64,000 bases of DNA from Chryseobacterium sp. 3008163 (GCF_003669035.1 NZ_CP033070.1:2418001-2482000); one strand, 5' to 3'. Counted from the stretch's first letter, positions 9,216-18,733 are shown. Made by a program: numbers and translations. Notes: a model not told the origin generated them from the letters alone.

Positions 9216-10019
9216 TTATTTACCTTTTATATCTTCCTGCAATTTTTTGATTTGCTTATTAAGCTCAATAGTGTATAAAGTCAACTCCTCAATCTTTTCC
9301 AAAAGTTTGGCATCCATTTCTCCAAGATTTACTCCGTTTTTTGTCACTTCCTCTGCAGAAGGAATATTAGGAAGGTGCCCTTTCTCTTGAATATGATTCT
9401 CCACTTCTTCCAAAGTTTTCAGTTTATATCCTTTTGCAAAAACATAATCAGCCCAACCATTTGTCGAAGCAATATCAACTTTAATCTTTTCGGTTTTAAT
9501 CCCGTCTTTGACAAATAGTTTGTATTCGTTGCAATCTGAGCACCCGGATAAAGAGTAATTATTAGAGGAAACGCCAACAAATACTTTTCCGCTGTTTCTG
9601 ATTGAAAATATTGGTTGAGACCAATTTCCCGGTGTTGGAGGAGTAGACAAGGTAAGCATTCCAATATCGTTTGCCTGATAATTTTTGTAACTCAGCCACA
9701 TCAAATCACCGCCAGGATTAAGGGTTTGAGCTTCATTAAAAAAATGGTAACTATCTCCTTTACTGTCAGTATTAAACTCAGTACTTCCAAATAAATTAAG
9801 TTTTAGGTGTGAAACAGGACTAGCCCCAATTCCAATCTGACCGGCAGCATTTATTCTTATCCTTTCAGTGTTATTTGTTTTAAAGACAAGATCATTATTA
9901 TCTGTCGTTCCTAAAAAATTATTTGCTGATGATAATCCGGCATTTCCGGAGGTATTCCATGTTTGTGCATAAGAAATGCAGGTAAAGAGCGCAGTGCTTA
10001 CAAGTAATATTTTTTTCAT
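9216..10019 (-). CDS. secreted tail-fibre-like protein, paralogue of the next gene
   Basis: The 267-residue product has a signal peptide (MKKILLVSTALFTCISYAQ). Its first half contains short motifs such as TERIRINAAGQIGIG, typical of fibre-like beta-repeat proteins in Bacteroidota. The last ~85 residues carry the same DYVFAKGYKLKTLEEVE / HLPNIPSAEEV / GEMDAKLLEKIEELTLY module and coiled coil as the gene at 8203-9138. It is the first gene of the minus-strand operon that ends with the RHS toxin and lipoprotein, and a -7 box lies at 10041-10048. The role in that operon is unknown. Confidence 0.6.
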   Translation of the reverse strand: MKKILLVSTALFTCISYAQTWNTSGNAGLSSANNFLGTTDNNDLVFKTNNTERIRINAAGQIGIGASPVSHLKLNLFGSTEFNTDSKGDSYHFFNEAQTLNPGGDLMWLSYKNYQANDIGMLTLSTPPTPGNWSQPIFSIRNSGKVFVGVSSNNYSLSGCSDCNEYKLFVKDGIKTEKIKVDIASTNGWADYVFAKGYKLKTLEEVENHIQEKGHLPNIPSAEEVTKNGVNLGEMDAKLLEKIEELTLYTIELNKQIKKLQEDIKGK

Positions 10020-10040
10020 TTAGTTTTTAAAATTGTTCGG

Positions 10041-10048
10041 CAAAATTA
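10041..10048 (-). promoter_or_regulatory. candidate -7 box for the RHS operon
   Basis: The reverse strand reads TAATTTTG, matching the Bacteroidota -7 consensus TAnnTTTG, about 20 bases before the start codon at 10019. No convincing -33 TTTG is present at the usual distance. Confidence 0.4.
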
Positions 10049-10264
10049 ACTTTTTTTTAACTTATATTATAATCTCATTAACGAGATTTAATATGAGCAT
10101 TATCATGTTTTTGCAAAGCTATTTGCAATCTGCAACAGAACTTGATGTATTAAAAATTAATTAGTCTGCAATAACTAAGAGTTTACGACAACGTCCTACT
10201 CTGTCAAAATTTTATTAGATTTTGATTTCATTTATCTTTTTACGTTATAGCTTTATAAAATTAG

Positions 10265-10378
10265 ATACTACAACGGCAAAATGTGGCAGTTAATTTCACG
10301 GTTAAGGAAGAAGATGGAACAGTTGAAATAGTAATAATTATTATCAATTATGATAATAAAATTTCCAAACTTGCGTGA
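10265..10378 (+). pseudogene. possible fragment of an NTF2/SnoaL-like gene
   Basis: A frame of about 37 codons reads VNFTVKEEDGTVEIV and then NYDNKISKLA before a TGA. The pattern of a strand, a turn with Asp-Gly, a strand, then DNKI resembles the end of SnoaL/ketosteroid-isomerase-like proteins. There is no start, and the frame is closed upstream by TAG at 10262. The rest of 10049-10642 has no gene that I can see. It is AT-rich with a stretch near 10547-10605 of near-repeats of the word AATCTGTG, a style of intergenic filler common in this group. Confidence 0.25.
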
Positions 10379-10642
10379 ATTGACTATTGTTTTTCTATTT
10401 AATATTTTTCTTGCGCTTCGAACAGTGGGAATTTTTTAACGGATTAAATTTAAATTTTGCTTCTGCGCTTTTTTATTTTTCTATTTGAATCAGCGAACCT
10501 CTTCGTGGTTTCTTAACGTATCAGATTCCTATGTCTTTATTGAATAATGAAAATCACAGATTATTTTATCAAGAATCTGTGCAAATCTGTGAAATCTGTG
10601 GGAACATTTTACTTTTAAGTTATTGTTCTGCGGTATTTAAAT

Positions 10643-12046
10643 TTAAAACAGAACTCTATCCTTCTTTCGTAGTTCCTCCAGATATTTAATTTTATCATCA
10701 CGGTAAAATAAATTCATCGTCTCAAAAGGAATTATTTTTAAATCTTTATTGACAATATGAACGCATGATTTTTTTACTGCTCGAACGTCAAAATCGTGCG
10801 CATCCATAAAATTCATGATGATAATTCTAAACAAGTTGTCATAATCTAAATTCGGAGCAGAAACTTCTGGAAGACAGCATAATAATTGGTTTACTTTAGG
10901 CTGAACTTTATCCACTGAAATTCCTGTGCTGAAAATGTCTAAAAGCTGCATATGCAAACCTGCATCCTGCTCGTAAACGATCGTATTTTTCGTTTCATTA
11001 TTCAACAGATCAGCAGGATTGATATATCGTGTTAAAGGAATTGTTTCACCTTCAAGCTTCAAAATATACCCCATCGCCAAAGAATCCGGATTACAAGGAA
11101 CCGGAATAATATCATCACCATTCAAAAGGGGAAACTGATTTAAAATTTCTTGACGAACCTCTGTTAAAGTAATTTTTTCGTGTGCAGAATCTTCACGGTT
11201 TCTTCCCGCAACTTCGACAGGCTGAAAAGTAATTCCGCGGACACATTTTTGTTTTAAAGCAAACTCAATCACTTTTCCGATCTCGTCTATATTTTTTCCT
11301 TTTTGAAGAACGATAACGAGCGTTGTAGAAAGATTTAATTCATTTAATTTCTCCAGAGCTTTTATACGGACATTCGTGAGATCTTTTCCTCGAAAATCTT
11401 CCAGAACTTCAGGTTTAAAAGAATCAAACTGAAGATAAATTTCAAATTCCGGAGCATAAGTCGCCAGTTTTTCAGCAAAACCGGGATCGTTGGCAATCCT
11501 GATTCCGTTGGTATTGAGCATTAAATGTTTAATGGGTTTTGTCTTAGCGATATCCATAATTTTAAAAAACTCAGGATGAATCGTCGGCTCGCCACCGCTG
11601 ATCTGCACGACATCAGGCTCACCCTCATTTTTAACGATCGTGTCAAACATGGCTTCAATCTGCTCCAAAGTTCTGTGACTTCCGTAATGTGGCGATGACA
11701 TCGCATAGCAAGTCGGACAGGTCAGATTACAACGATCGGTAACCTCAACGATTGACAAGCAACTGTGTTGCTCATGATCTACACACAATCCGCAATCGTA
11801 TGGACAGCCATATTCCACATCAGTTCCGAAATGAACGGGCATTTCTGATGCTTTATTGTAATTTCTGATATTTTTGTAATACTCAACATCCGAAGCAATC
11901 ATTGTCTTGAAAAAGCCATGATCAGGACATCTTTTGGTCATGAAAACCGCTTCATCTTCAATAATGATCTTCGCTCCTACCCTTTTCAGGCATTCAGGGC
12001 AAAGACTGATGGTATAATCGTAATAGGTATAATTTCTTACTGGCAT
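10643..12046 (-). CDS. radical SAM enzyme, tetraether-lipid-synthase-like (Tes/MJ0619 type)
   Basis: I chose the start MPVRNYTYYDY at 12046, because the upstream in-frame codons lie inside the preceding gene. The 467-residue product has an N-terminal Cys set (C16, C19, C40, with CPDHG) that may form a rubredoxin-like site. A second set follows (C81, C85, C88, in CPYDCGLC), then the radical SAM cluster CNLTCPTC (C106, C110, C113) and a GGEP motif. More cysteines lie near the C-terminus (CCLPE, KKSC). This order matches the archaeal Tes family, which joins lipid alkyl chains by C-C bond formation. It is 11 bases downstream of a small membrane protein and in one operon with an Lgt-family protein, so a lipid or lipoprotein substrate is plausible. 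The exact reaction is unknown. Confidence 0.7.
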   Translation of the reverse strand: MPVRNYTYYDYTISLCPECLKRVGAKIIIEDEAVFMTKRCPDHGFFKTMIASDVEYYKNIRNYNKASEMPVHFGTDVEYGCPYDCGLCVDHEQHSCLSIVEVTDRCNLTCPTCYAMSSPHYGSHRTLEQIEAMFDTIVKNEGEPDVVQISGGEPTIHPEFFKIMDIAKTKPIKHLMLNTNGIRIANDPGFAEKLATYAPEFEIYLQFDSFKPEVLEDFRGKDLTNVRIKALEKLNELNLSTTLVIVLQKGKNIDEIGKVIEFALKQKCVRGITFQPVEVAGRNREDSAHEKITLTEVRQEILNQFPLLNGDDIIPVPCNPDSLAMGYILKLEGETIPLTRYINPADLLNNETKNTIVYEQDAGLHMQLLDIFSTGISVDKVQPKVNQLLCCLPEVSAPNLDYDNLFRIIIMNFMDAHDFDVRAVKKSCVHIVNKDLKIIPFETMNLFYRDDKIKYLEELRKKDRVLF

Positions 12047-12057
12047 AATTTCAATTT

Positions 12058-12291
12058 TTACATTCCTCCACAAACAGCTCCACTGATCAATCCGCAAATC
12101 AACATTGAAATAAGAACTGTCGTCCAAAACTGGCTTTTAGAAAATTTTCGTCCGTCTTTACTTTCGTAAATAAGTTTTACAAAAACTGTAACAACTAATG
12201 ATACAACGAAAGCTACAGCAAGAATCATCAGAATGATCATGGCGACCAAACCTTCTAACCCACCAACTTCCAAAAGTGTCAGTATTTTCAT
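12058..12291 (-). CDS. small two-helix membrane protein
   Basis: The 77-residue product has two hydrophobic segments (about 15-42 and 58-76) separated by a basic loop (YESKDGRKFSKSQFW). Its start overlaps the stop of the Lgt-like gene by 4 bases (ATGA type), and its stop lies 11 bases before the radical SAM start, so the three genes should be translated together. I recognise no family. It could be a membrane anchor or small subunit for one of its neighbours. Confidence 0.6.
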   Translation of the reverse strand: MKILTLLEVGGLEGLVAMIILMILAVAFVVSLVVTVFVKLIYESKDGRKFSKSQFWTTVLISMLICGLISGAVCGGM

Positions 12292-13052
12292 AATTTAATT
12301 GTGTTTTTAGGTTGAATTAAATTTCTCTTAGTTTTTAATAAATAAATATAATAAATAATCATTGAAAGACATACGAGTTGGATGGTTCCCAAATTTCCCA
12401 TGATGTCAATTTTAGGTTTAATAAAATCTAAAAGGAATCTAAATGAAAAGTAACTCAGCATGAAAAGCTTAAACAGAAATCCCGAAACATATTTATTTTT
12501 CCGACCAATCATTTTTAATTCGAACCACATGAAGAGTAAAAATGCAATTTCGTACAGTGCGACAGGATGTCTGAGATATTCATCCCCGAGATGCATTCCG
12601 AAAACTGATGTCGTTGGTAAACCATAAGTCTCTTCATGAACTCCCGTCAGAAAACAACCGATTCTTCCAATGATAATGGCTAAAATTAAAGGATAAACAA
12701 TCAAATCTCCGGTACTTTCTTTATGACCGACGATTTTTTTTGCCAGTTCCACTCCAATCAGTCCGAAGGCTAAACCACCGACAATCGTATTATTTGTCCA
12801 GATTCTTTTAAAACTAAAATCTTCAAATAAGACATAAGGGTTTTCAAGATTTCCGATGAGTTTTGAACCGATTAAAGCACCTGCAGTAGCTCCTATTAGA
12901 ACCGCCGCCGAAATTCTGAATGATAATTTCTCAGATGATTTCCTTTTTAAAAAGAAATAATAACGCATCCCAAGAAATATCCCTAATGTTTCAAAAACAG
13001 GATGTGCGAGAATCGTTTTACCAAAAATCTGAAAAGTAACAGGGAAATCCAT
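12288..13052 (-). CDS. prolipoprotein diacylglyceryl transferase (Lgt) family membrane protein
   Basis: The 254-residue polytopic protein has the Lgt-family signature GRIGCFLTGVHEETYG and the downstream RHPVALYE motif. In classical Lgt the signature is GRxGNFxNGE and an HGG motif lies before it. Here the first Asn is replaced by Cys, the second by Thr, and the HGG position reads VGG. It is therefore in the family, but may not do the standard transfer of diacylglycerol to prolipoprotein cysteine. It heads an operon with a small membrane protein and a Tes-like radical SAM enzyme, which supports a specialised lipid-modifying role. A standard lgt gene would be expected elsewhere in the genome. 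Confidence 0.7.
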   Translation of the reverse strand: MDFPVTFQIFGKTILAHPVFETLGIFLGMRYYFFLKRKSSEKLSFRISAAVLIGATAGALIGSKLIGNLENPYVLFEDFSFKRIWTNNTIVGGLAFGLIGVELAKKIVGHKESTGDLIVYPLILAIIIGRIGCFLTGVHEETYGLPTTSVFGMHLGDEYLRHPVALYEIAFLLFMWFELKMIGRKNKYVSGFLFKLFMLSYFSFRFLLDFIKPKIDIMGNLGTIQLVCLSMIIYYIYLLKTKRNLIQPKNTIKL

Positions 13053-13122
13053 CCTACCAAAAGTAGTATATTTAAGGTAAATTATTAATTTTAATATTTA
13101 AATAAAAATAAATTTCACCAAA

Positions 13123-14163
13123 ATGCGAATAGAAAATGATATAAAGCTGGGTTTTAAAGACGTGATGTTCAGACCGAAACGTTCAACCTTAAAATCCCGC
13201 TCAGAAGTTGACCTCGAAAGAGAATTTACCTTCCTCCACACGAAGAAAAAATGGAAAGGCACACCTATTATCGCCGCCAATATGGATACCGTGGGAACTT
13301 TCGAAATGGCTGTTGAATTGGCAAAAGATAAAATCATCACCGCTGTGCACAAGCATTACACCGTGGAAGAGTGGTCTGAATTCCTTGACAATCAAGAAAC
13401 AAGCATTCATCAGTATATCGCTCTGAGCACCGGAACGGGAAAAGCTGACGAAGAAAAAATTAAACTAATTCTTGATAAGCATCCGCAGATTGAGTTTCTG
13501 TGTATTGATGTCGCAAACGGATATTCAGAACATTTTGTGCAGTTTGTAAAGAAAGCAAGACAAGATTTTCCTGATAAAATTATCATTGCAGGCAATGTTG
13601 TAACAGGGGAAATGGTGGAAGAACTGCTTTTGGTAGGTGCAGACATTATCAAAGTGGGAATCGGCCCCGGCTCGGTTTGTACAACAAGAGTGAAAACCGG
13701 CGTTGGTTATCCTCAACTTTCGGCAATTATCGAATGTTCTGATGCTGCACATGGTCTGAAAGGCCACATCATTGCTGATGGCGGCTGTAAAGTTCCGGGA
13801 GATGTTGCGAAAGCTTTTGGTGGCGGTGCAGATTTTGTGATGCTCGGCGGAATGTTTGCCGGACATGATGAAAGTGGCGGCGAAATGATCGAAGAAAACG
13901 GAAAAAAATTTAAACTTTTCTACGGCATGAGTTCTAAGACCGCAATGGATAAACACGCCGGAGGTGTTGCCGAATATCGTGCCTCGGAAGGTAAAACTGT
14001 AAAGATAAAATATAAAGGTTCTGTATCTGAAACCGTGAAAGATATTTTGGGCGGTGTCCGCTCAACTTGCACCTATGTTGGAGCATCAACCTTGAAAGAA
14101 TTATCAAAAAGAACGACTTTCATCAGAGTTCAGGAGCAGGAAAATCAGATTTTTAATGACTGA
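13123..14163 (+). CDS. guaC: GMP reductase
   Basis: The 346-residue enzyme reduces GMP to IMP with NADPH, in purine salvage in the cytoplasm. The IMPDH/GMPR barrel is clear. The loop GPGSVCTTR carries the catalytic Cys186, the same number as in the E. coli enzyme. [13 protein letters not shown] and GGMFAGHDE form the phosphate- and nucleotide-binding segments, and [11 protein letters not shown] with RASEG is typical of GuaC rather than GuaB. There is no CBS insertion, consistent with GMP reductase. It is transcribed away from the Lgt-like gene and followed by a strong terminator at 14344. Confidence 0.95.
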   Translation: MRIENDIKLGFKDVMFRPKRSTLKSRSEVDLEREFTFLHTKKKWKGTPIIAANMDTVGTFEMAVELAKDKIITAVHKHYTVEEWSEFLDNQETSIHQYIALSTGTGKADEEKIKLILDKHPQIEFLCIDVANGYSEHFVQFVKKARQDFPDKIIIAGNVVTGEMVEELLLVGADIIKVGIGPGSVCTTRVKTGVGYPQLSAIIECSDAAHGLKGHIIADGGCKVPGDVAKAFGGGADFVMLGGMFAGHDESGGEMIEENGKKFKLFYGMSSKTAMDKHAGGVAEYRASEGKTVKIKYKGSVSETVKDILGGVRSTCTYVGASTLKELSKRTTFIRVQEQENQIFND

Positions 14164-14216
14164 TTTTGGCGATTTTTTATTTTGCTCCGTTTTATAATTT
14201 AGCTAATTAAAACACC

Positions 14217-14309
14217 ATGAACAAAGGGTTTTATAAACTAGAGGGTTTGTTGAGGGGCAGTTTTTTTGGTATTTTTTACGTTTTTGTGTCTATTTGCATC
14301 ATCAAATAA
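14217..14309 (+). CDS. possible 30-residue hydrophobic small protein
   Basis: An ATG-started frame of 30 codons encodes a basic N-terminus (MNKGFYKLEGLLRG) and a hydrophobic C-terminus (FFGIFYVFVSICIIK), a typical small membrane-peptide profile. It lies between guaC and the terminator at 14344, so it could be co-transcribed. There is no homology that I recognise, and AT-rich DNA gives such frames by chance. Confidence 0.25.
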   Translation: MNKGFYKLEGLLRGSFFGIFYVFVSICIIK

Positions 14310-14343
14310 AACACAAAGAATACGAATGACGGAAGAAGTTCAT

Positions 14344-14390
14344 CTCCGAATATTTTATCCTCCTTGGAAAAAGTGTTCGGAGTTTTTTTT
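14344..14390 (+). terminator. intrinsic terminator after guaC
   Basis: The arms CTCCGAA (14344-14350) and TTCGGAG (14376-14382) form a 7-bp stem with a long loop, followed directly by eight T. Confidence 0.65.
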
Positions 14391-14742
14391 ATCCTTTTTT
14401 ACAAAAAATTTTTGCTAGTTATAAGCCATTTCTTAAGTTGATTCTATCTTTAAATTATATGATACATTTTGCATAAATTTTCACTTTACTATTTTATCTA
14501 AATTATATTGATTCTTTTTTTAAACTTTGCATTGATGTGAAGTTTTTTCTTTTGTAGGCATTTTATGATTTTTTAAGTTTGAAATAGAATACTGTGTATA
14601 ATTAATTTAAACCTACATTTATTCTTTAATTAAAAACAACAACAAATTATAAATCAATCTTATCGATATAACGCATAAAGATTTTCATGAAAATTTTGTT
14701 ATTTTAATATAAAAATTTAATCAACATTAGTTTTAAAGAAAA
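14391..14742 (+). other. AT-rich gene-free stretch
   Basis: I see no open frame, RNA gene or repeat here. The stretch is very AT-rich and should carry the promoter of the TPR/HTH regulator at 14743, but no clean TAnnTTTG box stands out. Confidence 0.4.
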
Positions 14743-16251
14743 ATGGATTTTATAAAGTCCTCAAAAATATATTTTCTTATTGTTTTTTTTAACAGCATTT
14801 TGTTTTTTGCTCAAAAAATTGATTCAAAAAAACAAAAAATTTCTGATTTATTAGACTATACAGAACAGCTCTACATTGACGGTAAGACTGAAAAGGTTTT
14901 AGCAGAATCTCAGAAACTCATCTCTCTTTCTGAAAAATCAGATGACGAAATGGGCCTAAGCTGCGGTTATTATTACTTTGCAGCCTGCTTGTATACTGTC
15001 GGAAAGTATCGTGAGAGCATCAATTATATAAAAAAGGCACTTACGTATAAGGATTATCTAAAAAAAGACATTCTGCATCACTCACGAGCTTACGGTTTGC
15101 TGGCAGATAATTATCTGAGTCTTGAACTTTATTCCTTGTCAGCGGATAGTTATCATCAATCACTTCAAATTCTTCAGACGGTTCCCAATAAAAACACGCT
15201 ATATTATCTTTCTGAAAGTACTTCCTACTCTTATTTAGCTATACTTTATGATAATATGAATCTTCAGGATTCTATGTATTATTATCTTAAAAAAGAAAAA
15301 AACAGTCTTGCAAAAATTAAAGAAACGAAAGAATATCCCGAAAATGGTTGTGCTTCGAATGATTTTGGGCATTATTATTTGAAAATCAACAAATTAGACT
15401 CAGCTAAAATTTACCTTAATGAGTCTCTTGCTTTTTTCAAAAATGAAGATAATGTTTGTAAGTTTGATGCAATTACCGGTTTAGCAGATCTTGAAATTAA
15501 AAATAAAAACTATCAAAAAGCTTATGAATTGTACAACGAAGCTTTAGATGGTTTTATGAAAAATCATTATCCACAACTTGTTAATAATCTGTACAAAAAA
15601 ATCTCAGAAGCCTACATTGAGGAAGGGAATATGGTAAAAGGAAAATACTACCAGGATCTCTATCAGAAAAAAAATCTTGAGATGGATGAAGTACGGAAAA
15701 AGGAAAGAGACTTAATCATCAATGAAGTGATGAAAGAGGAAGAACAAAATAATGAAATCGAAAAAGAGAGGAATAAAATATATACCCTTTTAATGATTTC
15801 AATTTTATTAATTATCGCAGCAATTATTATCTATTTCCTGAGAAAAAACAAAAAAAGAAATGCAAATACGCAGAAAATTACAGATAAATTAAAAATTAAA
15901 AATGCCATTCAGGAGATTGAAAAAGATGTGCTTAAAAACCAAATCAATGAAAGTTTTGACGAAGTGATGAGTCTTGCAAAACAAAACAGTCCGCAATTTT
16001 TTATCAAGTTTCAGGAGAAACATCCTCAGTTTACTCCGAAAATGCTTAAAATAAATCAGAATTTTAAAATAACAGAGCTTACTTTTGCATCTTATATTTA
16101 TTTGGGCTTTAGTACTAAAGAAATTGCTGATTACACTTTTAAAGCTATAAAAACGATAGAAAATAACCGTTATAACTTTAGAAAGAAGCTAGAACTCTCA
16201 CCCGACCAGGATTTGTTGTTCTGGCTTAGAAATTATATCGATGGTGAATAA
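14743..16251 (+). CDS. membrane TPR sensor with cytoplasmic HTH domain
   Basis: The 502-residue product has a signal peptide (residues 1-24, ending FFAQ) and TPR-type helical repeats over ~30-320, with GKYRESINYIKKAL and NYQKAYELYNEAL as clear units. One transmembrane helix lies at ~346-366, then a basic coiled-coil linker and a C-terminal helix-turn-helix at ~445-484 (GFSTKEIADYTFKAIKTIENNRYNFRKKL) resembling LuxR/GerE DNA-binding domains. Such proteins span the inner membrane, with TPRs in the periplasm and HTH in the cytoplasm, and are common orphan regulators in Bacteroidota. A close paralogue follows at 16337. Signal and target genes are unknown. Confidence 0.75.
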   Translation: MDFIKSSKIYFLIVFFNSILFFAQKIDSKKQKISDLLDYTEQLYIDGKTEKVLAESQKLISLSEKSDDEMGLSCGYYYFAACLYTVGKYRESINYIKKALTYKDYLKKDILHHSRAYGLLADNYLSLELYSLSADSYHQSLQILQTVPNKNTLYYLSESTSYSYLAILYDNMNLQDSMYYYLKKEKNSLAKIKETKEYPENGCASNDFGHYYLKINKLDSAKIYLNESLAFFKNEDNVCKFDAITGLADLEIKNKNYQKAYELYNEALDGFMKNHYPQLVNNLYKKISEAYIEEGNMVKGKYYQDLYQKKNLEMDEVRKKERDLIINEVMKEEEQNNEIEKERNKIYTLLMISILLIIAAIIIYFLRKNKKRNANTQKITDKLKIKNAIQEIEKDVLKNQINESFDEVMSLAKQNSPQFFIKFQEKHPQFTPKMLKINQNFKITELTFASYIYLGFSTKEIADYTFKAIKTIENNRYNFRKKLELSPDQDLLFWLRNYIDGE

Positions 16252-16336
16252 TATTCTGCTCTTGGCTTAGTTTTAGCAATATCTTTTGTACAATCTTTTT
16301 TATATAAATTTTTAAATTATTATCACTAAACATTAA

Positions 16337-17838
16337 ATGGATTTCAAAAGATCCTTAATCAAAATATTTTTACCAACTCTCCTACTGTGGAGTATTTCGC
16401 TGTTTTCACAAAACGGTTCTCAGAAAATTGATGAGTTAATAGAAAATGCCAACCAATTGTATTTGGATGGAAGAACTGATGCTGTATTGAATATTTCAAA
16501 AAAAATAATTACTGAATCTGAAAATTTAAAATACGATAAAGGTCTTTCCTACGGTTACTATTATTTAGCTTCATATTACTACGATAATGCGGAATTTATG
16601 GAAAGTATACACCACGCTAAAAAAGCGCAGAAATACGGCAAGTATTTAGCTAAAGACAAAACCCAATCTGCCAGAATTTCTGCATTGTTGGGAGGAAATT
16701 ATCTGTTGTTGGACCTATATACGCTATCTTCTAAAAATTACAGGAAAGCACTCAGCATTCTCGATAGTAAGAAGAAAAAAAACACTACCGATTCACTTAC
16801 ACAAAGCACTGTTTATTCAAACCTAAGTTATCTTTTTCAGAATATCAACATGCCGGATTCAATGTATTTTTATCTTAAAAAAGAGAACACAATTCTAAAG
16901 AAAGTCAAATTTAAAAATGCTTATATAGAAAATGGTTGTTCGTGTTTAGGTTTCGGAAATTATCACTTAAATCAGAATGAAATAGATTCTGCACAATATT
17001 ATTACAATAAATCTCTGGAATTTTTTAATGGAAAAAAACATCCATGCAAAATAGAATCTCTCATTGGCTTAGGAAATCTTCATACCCATGAAAAAGAGTA
17101 CGAAAAAGCCCATCAATACTACAATAATGCTATACATAGCTTTGAACAAAATAACTTTCCGGATATCCAAAGCGAATTGTTTAAAAAAATCTCAGAGCTC
17201 TATATTTCCCAAGGCAACGCAACACAAGCAAAACATTATCAGGATTTATACCTAAAAGCGCATAACAAATTAGATGCTCAAAAGAAAAAAGAACGTGATT
17301 TTGTACTGAATGAGGTAATGAAAGAAGAAAAAGCACAGCATCAGAATGAAGTGAAAAAAACCAGAAAATGACTTGGTTGATCGTTTCTTTATTAGCTTTA
17401 ATTACTGTTTTTATCATTTATCTTCTTCAGAAATCAAAAACCAAAAACCAAAAGGCTTTAGAAATTACAAAACAATTGCAGTCTGAAAAAGCAATCAATG
17501 AAAAGGAAAAAGATACCCTAAAATTACAGTTGAGTGAAGCATTTGAAGAAGTAAGAAAATTAGCGAAAGAAAACAGTCCTGATTTTTTCATCAGATTTCA
17601 GGAAGTCTATCCACATTTTAGAATAAAAATGCTGGAAGTCAACTCCCAATTTAAAGTTTCTGAACTTACTTTTGCTGCTTATATTTATTTAGGGTTTAAT
17701 ACCAAAGAAATTGCAGATTACACTTTTAAAGCCGTAAAAACAATTGAAAACAACCGTTATAATTTCCGCAAAAAACTAGGAATTTCTCCTGAAAAAGATT
17801 TGCAGATTTGGTTGAGAAATTATATTGATTCTAAATAA
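16337..17838 (+). CDS. second membrane TPR/HTH regulator, frameshifted at 17354-17360
   Basis: This is a paralogue of the preceding gene along its whole length: signal peptide (ending LFSQ), TPR repeats, a transmembrane helix (TWLIVSLLALITVFIIYLL), a coiled coil and the same HTH (GFNTKEIADYTFKAVKTIENNRYNFRKKL). The frame breaks after EVKKTRK. Adding one A to the A7 run at 17354-17360 joins both parts into a protein of about 500 residues, the size of the intact paralogue. As it stands, the first frame (16337-17371) ends in TGA that overlaps an ATG (ATGA), and the second frame runs 17368-17838. A sequencing indel is the simplest reading; a real split or programmed slippage is possible. A terminator follows. 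Confidence 0.7.
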
Positions 17839-17842
17839 TAAA

Positions 17843-17877
17843 AATCCCTTTCATAAAAAATGAAAGGGATTGTATTT
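17843..17877. terminator. bidirectional terminator between the TPR regulator and fabG
   Basis: AATCCCTTTCA (17843-17853) and TGAAAGGGATT (17861-17871) are perfect 11-bp arms around an A-rich loop. T-rich sequence follows on the plus strand, and the hairpin can serve the convergent fabG as well. Confidence 0.8.
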
Positions 17878-17894
17878 TATATTAAATCTTTCTC

Positions 17895-18638
17895 TTAAGT
17901 AAGCATTCCGCCGTCTACATTCAAGACTTGTCCGGAAATGTAAGAAGACATTTCGCTACCGAAGAAAACGCATGCATTGGCAACATCTTCTGGCTGTCCT
18001 CCTCTTTTCAATGGGATTCCATCTCTCCAGCTTTGAACTGTTTTTTCGTCTAAAGCAGCTGTCATTTCAGTTTCGATAAATCCTGGAGCAATAGCGTTGC
18101 AACGGATGTTTCTAGAACCTAATTCAAGCGCTACAGATTTTGTGAAACCAATAACCCCGGCTTTAGAAGCAGCATAGTTGGCTTGTCCGGCATTACCTTT
18201 CACTCCCACTACAGAAGTCATATTGATAATAGAACCAGATTTAGCCTTCATCATCGGCTTAATAACTGCCTTAGTAAGGTTGAATACAGAATCTAAATTT
18301 ACCTTGATAATAGTATCCCAATCGTCTTTTGACATTCTCATCAACAGATTATCTTTTGTAATACCTGCATTATTCACCAAAATGTCAATTTTACCGAACT
18401 CAGCCATTACCTCTTCTACTAATTTCTGAGCAGCATCGTAATCTGACGCATCAGACTGATATCCTTTAATTTGAGTTACAGAACTCAAAGTAGTTTCTAA
18501 TTCTTTAGCTTTTTCCACAGAACCTGCGTAAGTAAATGCCACTTTTGCTCCTTGTTGCGCGAAAATTTCAGCAATTCCTCTCCCGATTCCTCTTGTAGCT
18601 CCGGTAATCAGCGCTACTTTTCCTTCTAATAGTTTCAT
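17895..18638 (-). CDS. fabG: 3-oxoacyl-ACP reductase
   Basis: The 247-residue short-chain dehydrogenase reduces 3-oxoacyl-ACP with NADPH in fatty acid elongation. It shows the cofactor motif GATRGIGRGIA, NNAGIT, the catalytic Ser in the MTSVVG segment, and Tyr-x3-Lys (YAASK, around residue 154). IAPGFIETEMT and the C-terminal GQVLNVDGGMLT are typical of FabG. The length is standard. It stands alone on the minus strand, with rsmI about 95 bases upstream. Confidence 0.93.
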   Translation of the reverse strand: MKLLEGKVALITGATRGIGRGIAEIFAQQGAKVAFTYAGSVEKAKELETTLSSVTQIKGYQSDASDYDAAQKLVEEVMAEFGKIDILVNNAGITKDNLLMRMSKDDWDTIIKVNLDSVFNLTKAVIKPMMKAKSGSIINMTSVVGVKGNAGQANYAASKAGVIGFTKSVALELGSRNIRCNAIAPGFIETEMTAALDEKTVQSWRDGIPLKRGGQPEDVANACVFFGSEMSSYISGQVLNVDGGMLT

Positions 18639-18733
18639 ATATATGATTATTATTTATCTTGTATCATTTAGTTTGAGTGTGCAAAGATATTATTTATCTT
18701 AAAATAATTTTGTAATACTAATTGAAATGTAAA

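Noticed and set aside
13058..13065. TACTTTTG box on the minus strand before the Lgt-like gene
   Set aside because: It lies only 6 bases from the start codon, so it would need a leaderless transcript; too weak to list as a promoter.
13525..13956. 143-codon minus-strand frame inside guaC
   Set aside because: It is antisense to the conserved catalytic region of guaC.
14325..14414. Small frame starting MTEEVHLRIFYPPWKK
   Set aside because: It overlaps the guaC terminator stem and T run, so it is unlikely to be translated.
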